Positions 61,021-64,000 of a stretch of DNA of 64,000 nt are shown piece by piece. Numbering within the stretch: the first letter of the stretch is position 1; every line of letters starts with the position of its first letter. Below the pieces are notes generated by a model that worked only from the letters and a program-made list of their open reading frames with translations, had not been told where the DNA came from and did not search any database. The stretch comes from Halorubrum sp. CBA1229. Its GTDB lineage: Archaea; Halobacteriota; Halobacteria; Halobacteriales; Haloferacaceae. The DNA lies in contig NZ_CP054586.1 of assembly GCF_003721435.2 (NCBI RefSeq), positions 62,001 through 126,000 of the forward strand, in the 5' to 3' direction. The translations under genes were made by a program, and so were the position numbers.

Positions 61021-61161
61021 ATGGCAACTGATCCCGTCTGTGGAATGGACGTCGACGAAACCGATGCAGCGGCTACTGCCGAGTACGATGGTCAGACGTA
61101 CTACTTCTGTGCCGAAGGATGCAAGGACACGTTCACCTCGGCACCGGAGGAATACGTCTAA
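61021..61161 (+). CDS. YHS-domain metal-binding protein
   Basis: A 46-residue protein that is a single YHS domain: MATDPVCGMDVDE, then AEYDGQTYYFCAEGCKDTFTSAPEEYV. The CGM and FC...C residues form the metal site. It matches the C-terminal YHS of the permease at 57625-59013 and may deliver or buffer copper. It is followed by the second AsnC-TRASH regulator 89 bases on. Confidence 0.9.
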   Translation: MATDPVCGMDVDETDAAATAEYDGQTYYFCAEGCKDTFTSAPEEYV

Positions 61162-61250
61162 ACGTCACAACCACCGAGAAAGCCCCGCGTCTGGCGTCGT
61201 AGCTTCCCCCTCAACCCACCCCCCTTTCCCCACCCCCGGTTCATCTTTCA

Positions 61251-61841
61251 ATGACACAAAATGCGATTGACGACACGGATCGTGAGATCCTCCGACTCCT
61301 CGAGGAGAACGCACGTCGTTCGTACAATGAAATCGCTGAAGCAGTAAATCTCTCAGCCCCGTCTGTTTCGGCGCGTATCCGTCGATTGGAACAAGACGGC
61401 GTTATTCGTCAATTCACAGTCGACACCGATCGAACGCAGTACGAAAACCGGGTGCGTATCATGGTGCGTTTCCAATCTGTACTCGATAGTGCGGACTCAC
61501 TTCGAGAGTCAGTTATCCAGGCCCCATACGTGGAACACGTATTCACAACTGCTGAAGGTGAGATTATCGCCGTGGCGACTCCACCACGCCCCACAATCGG
61601 AAGCTGGGTGCAACAAAATATTCCACTGAGTGATGTCCGGCGATACGATGTGCAATTGCTGTCGAGCATCACCCACTCCACGTATTCAAACGGAACGGAG
61701 TCTACACTTACATCCGCAAACTGTGGGAGCACGGTTCGCGAAGACGGATTAGCCTCGCGTGTTGGTGGTTCCCTCCAACAGTTTTGTTGCGAAGAATGTG
61801 AATCTGCATTTCGGAAACAGCATGAGGATTCCCCAGGATAA
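61251..61841 (+). CDS. AsnC/Lrp-type regulator with C-terminal TRASH-like domain, second copy
   Basis: The 196-residue protein has an AsnC HTH (REILRLLEENARRSYNEIAEAVNLSAPSVSARIRRLEQDGVI), an AsnC-like effector domain (RVRIMVRFQSVLDSADSLRESV...YVEHVFTTAEGEII), and a C-terminal knuckle SANCGSTV...QQFCCEECESAF, where the first Cys pair has only one Cys (ANCG instead of CAEC). It is the same length as the regulator at 41793-42383. The reduced site may bind another metal or bind more weakly. Confidence 0.85.
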   Translation: MTQNAIDDTDREILRLLEENARRSYNEIAEAVNLSAPSVSARIRRLEQDGVIRQFTVDTDRTQYENRVRIMVRFQSVLDSADSLRESVIQAPYVEHVFTTAEGEIIAVATPPRPTIGSWVQQNIPLSDVRRYDVQLLSSITHSTYSNGTESTLTSANCGSTVREDGLASRVGGSLQQFCCEECESAFRKQHEDSPG

Positions 61842-62076
61842 CGGGGACTATTTTTTCAATAGGCCGAGCAGGCCAATTGCCGCAGGGTCTGCCCCCGAGC
61901 CGGTTCACGAAACGTGGGAAAAGCGGGGAGCTCCTCGAATTCGGCGGATATGAACGGTCGCATCTCTGAAAAACAGTTATAACGCTCTATACACGCTCTC
62001 GAACGTTCTCCTGCGTGGATTCACACCCACGTCGATAACCCCCGAGCGGTCCTACGAGTAACCGAGGAGAAAGACA

Positions 62077-62397
62077 ATGACTAATTTCAAACTCGGCCGC
62101 TGGCTGCTGGTGGCACTCGCGATCATCGGACTCGCGTTCGCCGCCCCCGCGGTCAGCGCACACGGCACTGACACGACCGCAGACGACGCGCCCACGGACA
62201 ATACCACCGCAGATGAATGGGCCACGTGGATGGAGGCACAGATGACCGAACACATGGGCCCTGGTAGCGTCGAGTGGATGGAGTCGCACATGGGTGTGAC
62301 CGTCGACGAAATGGCCCAGGACATGGCTGACGAGGAATACCACGACGGGACTGACGACGACTACAACGGCGGGATGTACGGGCAGGGCCACTGCTGA
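62077..62397 (+). CDS. Secreted His/Met-rich small protein
   Basis: The 106-residue protein has a Sec-type signal peptide (LLVALAIIGLAFAAPAVSA) with HG directly after the cleavage point. The rest is Asp/Thr-rich with Met and His clusters: WMEAQMTEHMGPGSVEWMESHMGVTVDEMAQDM, and a C-terminal MYGQGHC. A Met-His-rich exported protein beside TRASH and YHS genes is a likely copper-binding protein. Family not recognised. Confidence 0.7.
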   Translation: MTNFKLGRWLLVALAIIGLAFAAPAVSAHGTDTTADDAPTDNTTADEWATWMEAQMTEHMGPGSVEWMESHMGVTVDEMAQDMADEEYHDGTDDDYNGGMYGQGHC

Positions 62398-62452
62398 TAG
62401 GCCCTGACCGTTTCGATCGCTTCGACTGAACGCAATTCACCAATCCACAATA

Positions 62453-62815
62453 ATGACGCAACTCACCACGCACATCGGACGCACTGCTCGTCGACTCACG
62501 ATACTCGCTGTTCCGCTGTTGGTCGCGGCGACTGGAACGGCTGCTGCCCACGGTAGTGGAAGCTACGGCGGCGGTATGATGGGCGGCGGCTGGGGCGGAA
62601 TGGGCGGACTCGGCGGCTTCGGGATGCTCGGAGGCGGAATGTTCCTCTGGCCGTTGCTCCTGATCGGACTCGTCCTGCTCCTCATGTACGGGACTAACCG
62701 CGAAGAACAGACCTCGAAGACGGATACTGCACTCGCTGAACTCCGCGAGCGCTACGCGCGGGGTGAACTCTCGGACGAGGAGTTCGAGAACCGACGATCC
62801 TCGCTCACCCAGTGA
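62453..62815 (+). CDS. Gly/Met-rich membrane protein with C-terminal SHOCT domain
   Basis: The 120-residue protein has a signal-like helix (ILAVPLLVAATGTAAAHGS), a Gly/Met-rich stretch (SYGGGMMGGGWGGMGG), a membrane helix (WPLLLIGLVLLLMYG) and a SHOCT domain (ALAELRERYARGELSDEEFENRRSSL). The same plan is seen in haloarchaeal electron-transfer and copper islands. It is about 55 bases after the His/Met-rich protein gene and likely shares its transcript. Confidence 0.8.
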   Translation: MTQLTTHIGRTARRLTILAVPLLVAATGTAAAHGSGSYGGGMMGGGWGGMGGLGGFGMLGGGMFLWPLLLIGLVLLLMYGTNREEQTSKTDTALAELRERYARGELSDEEFENRRSSLTQ

Positions 62816-63140
62816 GTATCAACACCCTCCGTCCATGTACCCTTCCACGTCGTCCACATACATTCGTATTGCCGGCTGGCACCTTCAGGGGTGCTACAGC
62901 GACCACGAGAGAGTGGACTAGAATGACGGGGCGATTTGCTGGGTCAGCAAACGGACCTGGCCGGTTATGCCTCGTGCAATCGTCCATAGTATTGTGGAGA
63001 GAAAGAACGAACACACAAAATGTTGAAAAAGCAACTGAGCTAACCTGACGACAAGGACTCTCCGACTCCGTCGGGGACGACTCAAGCGATCTAAACAGAC
63101 CTCGGCGTGCGTCGACTCCAGTCACAGACCGAGACGAAAT
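62816..63140. other. Region without a clear gene; holds a copy of the 17-base palindrome
   Basis: About 325 bases in which no frame is convincing. The palindrome TTTGCTGGGTCAGCAAA is at 62935-62951. A gene following it is not apparent until 63141 or 63346, so the palindrome may be a remnant of a deleted promoter. Confidence 0.5.
62935..62951. promoter_or_regulatory. Second copy of the 17-base palindrome
   Basis: Identical to 55006-55022 (TTTGCTGGGTCAGCAAA) and shares the base before it (A on the left). No TATA box follows within 40 bases, in contrast to the first copy. Confidence 0.45.
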
Positions 63141-63341
63141 GTGCGTCACGACAAAATCAACCACCACAATGAAGCACTCACAACACAATATCCGAATCGA
63201 CTCACGAAAACAACGCAACAGGCTGCCGAACGCCGACGACTCCGCGCATTCACCGCCTCAGAAGCGTCTGGCGGCGCTGGATTGACCGAAGCGGAAGCAA
63301 CGAAGCTCATCGCAAGCTTGGAAGCCAAAAACACCCGATAG
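63141..63341 (+). CDS. Small protein of doubtful status
   Basis: A 66-residue frame ending four bases before the DUF302 ATG. The second half (TASEASGGAGLTEAEATKLIASLEAKNTR) looks like an ordinary helix-forming protein tail, but the first half does not. The tight spacing suggests cotranscription with DUF302. It could equally be the end of a lost gene. Confidence 0.3.
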   Translation: MRHDKINHHNEALTTQYPNRLTKTTQQAAERRRLRAFTASEASGGAGLTEAEATKLIASLEAKNTR

Positions 63342-63345
63342 ACCA

Positions 63346-63765
63346 ATGACGTATACCATCACCACAACGATCGATGCACAGTTCGACGATGTCGTAACCG
63401 CAGTCACGACCGCACTACAGGACGAAGGCTTCGGCATCCTCTGTGACATCGACGTCAAAACGACCCTGAAGGAAAAGCTCGATGTCGACGTAGACCAATA
63501 CCGGATTCTCGGGGCGTGTAACCCTCCACTCGCCCACGAGGGGCTCGCCGAAGAGCCGGAATTGGGGGCCCTGCTCCCGTGTAACGTCATCGTCTACGAG
63601 ACGGATGCCGGTGACGTCGTCGTGAGCGCCGTCGACCCCCAGCAACTGGTCGGCATCACGGAGAATCCAGACCTCGACGAGATCGCGGTCGACGTGCACG
63701 AACGATTCGAGCGCGTCATCGCAACGGTCTCAGACGAGTTGGGAACGGTGCCAGAGGAGGAGTGA
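63346..63765 (+). CDS. DUF302 protein
   Basis: The 139-residue protein is a single DUF302 domain: DDVVTAVTTALQDEGFGILCDIDVKTTLKEKLDVD...YRILGACNPPLAHEGLAEEPELGALLPCNVIVYE. GACNPPLA and LLPCNV with two Cys are the signature. The function is unknown; it is commonly linked to copper, cytochrome or sulfur genes. Two tiny membrane proteins follow, the first two bases after its stop. Confidence 0.9.
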   Translation: MTYTITTTIDAQFDDVVTAVTTALQDEGFGILCDIDVKTTLKEKLDVDVDQYRILGACNPPLAHEGLAEEPELGALLPCNVIVYETDAGDVVVSAVDPQQLVGITENPDLDEIAVDVHERFERVIATVSDELGTVPEEE

Positions 63766-63767
63766 CG

Positions 63768-63872
63768 ATGTCTTCGTCGAATCAACTCGACACCACGACT
63801 ATCGTGCTCCTGATCCTCGGGGCGTTCATCGTCCTCCCGTTGCTCACCATGGGGATGGGGTTCGGAGGATGA
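63768..63872 (+). CDS. Single-helix membrane peptide
   Basis: A 34-residue peptide (MSSSNQLDTTTIVLLILGAF...MGMGFGG) with one membrane helix, starting two bases after the DUF302 stop. Its TGA overlaps the ATG of the next gene by four bases (ATGA), which supports translation. It ends in a Met/Gly-rich stretch like the SHOCT protein nearby. Confidence 0.6.
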   Translation: MSSSNQLDTTTIVLLILGAFIVLPLLTMGMGFGG

Positions 63873-64000
63873 TGGGCTACGGAGGGATGATGGGCTACGG
63901 CGGGACCACCAGCGGGTGGTGGCCGTTCGTCGGGATGCTCGTCCCGCTCATCTTCCTCCTCATCCTCCTTGGCGGTGGCTACCTCGTCGTCCGACGTGCG
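63869..64000 (+). CDS. Gly/Met-rich membrane protein, cut by window edge
   Basis: The open frame starts at ATG 63869 and runs off the window. It reads MMGYGGMMGYGGTTSGWW, then a hydrophobic helix ending in LGGGYLVVRRA. The plan resembles the SHOCT protein at 62453-62815, and a SHOCT domain probably follows. It overlaps the preceding peptide gene by four bases. Confidence 0.65.
   Translation, partial: MMGYGGMMGYGGTTSGWWPFVGMLVPLIFLLILLGGGYLVVRRA

Overview
The window comes from a halophilic archaeon (class Halobacteria). The proteins are strongly acidic. Several secreted proteins carry a twin-arginine signal plus a lipobox. There are halocyanins, a TFB, haloarchaeal insertion sequences and many leaderless starts with a TATA-like box about 25-30 bases upstream. 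No rRNA, tRNA, CRISPR array or replication gene was seen, so chromosome and megaplasmid cannot be told apart. The region reads as an accessory island of metal homeostasis and respiration, cut by a mobile, defence-like segment of about 10 kb and by several gene fossils.

Layout. 1-12.7 kb: end of a DtxR-type metalloregulator with a candidate operator, a decayed IS630 transposase, a SafE-like membrane protein, a Tat pair (peroxidase-like plus iron-transporter-like lipoprotein), a Zn/Cd P-type ATPase and CDF exporter, a CPBP protease, a Tat-exported multicopper oxidase and a polytopic membrane protein. 12.8-24.6 kb: a P1B-like ATPase whose CPC motif is SPW, a cydA fossil, a halocyanin, a DsbA/DsbB pair, a half-size heme A synthase, an AT-rich TFB, an HTH + DUF7521 pair, and cytochrome oxidase subunit II plus a fused subunit I-III. 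24.7-35.2 kb: the mobile/defence-like segment, with polB-like and PadR fragments, a Fic/Doc-like protein, a ubiquitin-like conjugation operon (UBL-E2, JAB-E1, KTSC) divergent from a CARF-HTH regulator, an integrase operon with an HTH and a toxin-like gene, an orphan hairpin end like that of an IS200/IS605 element, and a full-length DDE insertion sequence.

35.3-54.3 kb: two methyltransferases, an aspartoacylase-family enzyme, a PEMT-type methyltransferase, copB, copZ, an AsnC-TRASH regulator, an indel-broken copA, DUF7123/DUF63, a geranylgeranyl-reductase-like flavoprotein, small membrane proteins, DoxX, aconitase and a Tat-exported Lon-like protease. 54.3-64 kb: a second halocyanin divergent from a second HTH + DUF7521 operon, a double UspA, a permease carrying two YHS metal-binding domains, a membrane-anchored HTH, an isolated YHS protein next to a second AsnC-TRASH regulator, and a run of small Met/Gly/His-rich secreted or membrane proteins with DUF302.

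The likely logic is copper and zinc handling (sensing by TRASH regulators, binding by copZ/YHS proteins, export by P1B ATPases and CDF, oxidation by the multicopper oxidase) coupled to assembly of copper and heme oxidases. A shared promoter motif precedes four of the metal genes. The most novel part is the CARF-linked ubiquitin-like operon at 26.35-30.27 kb.
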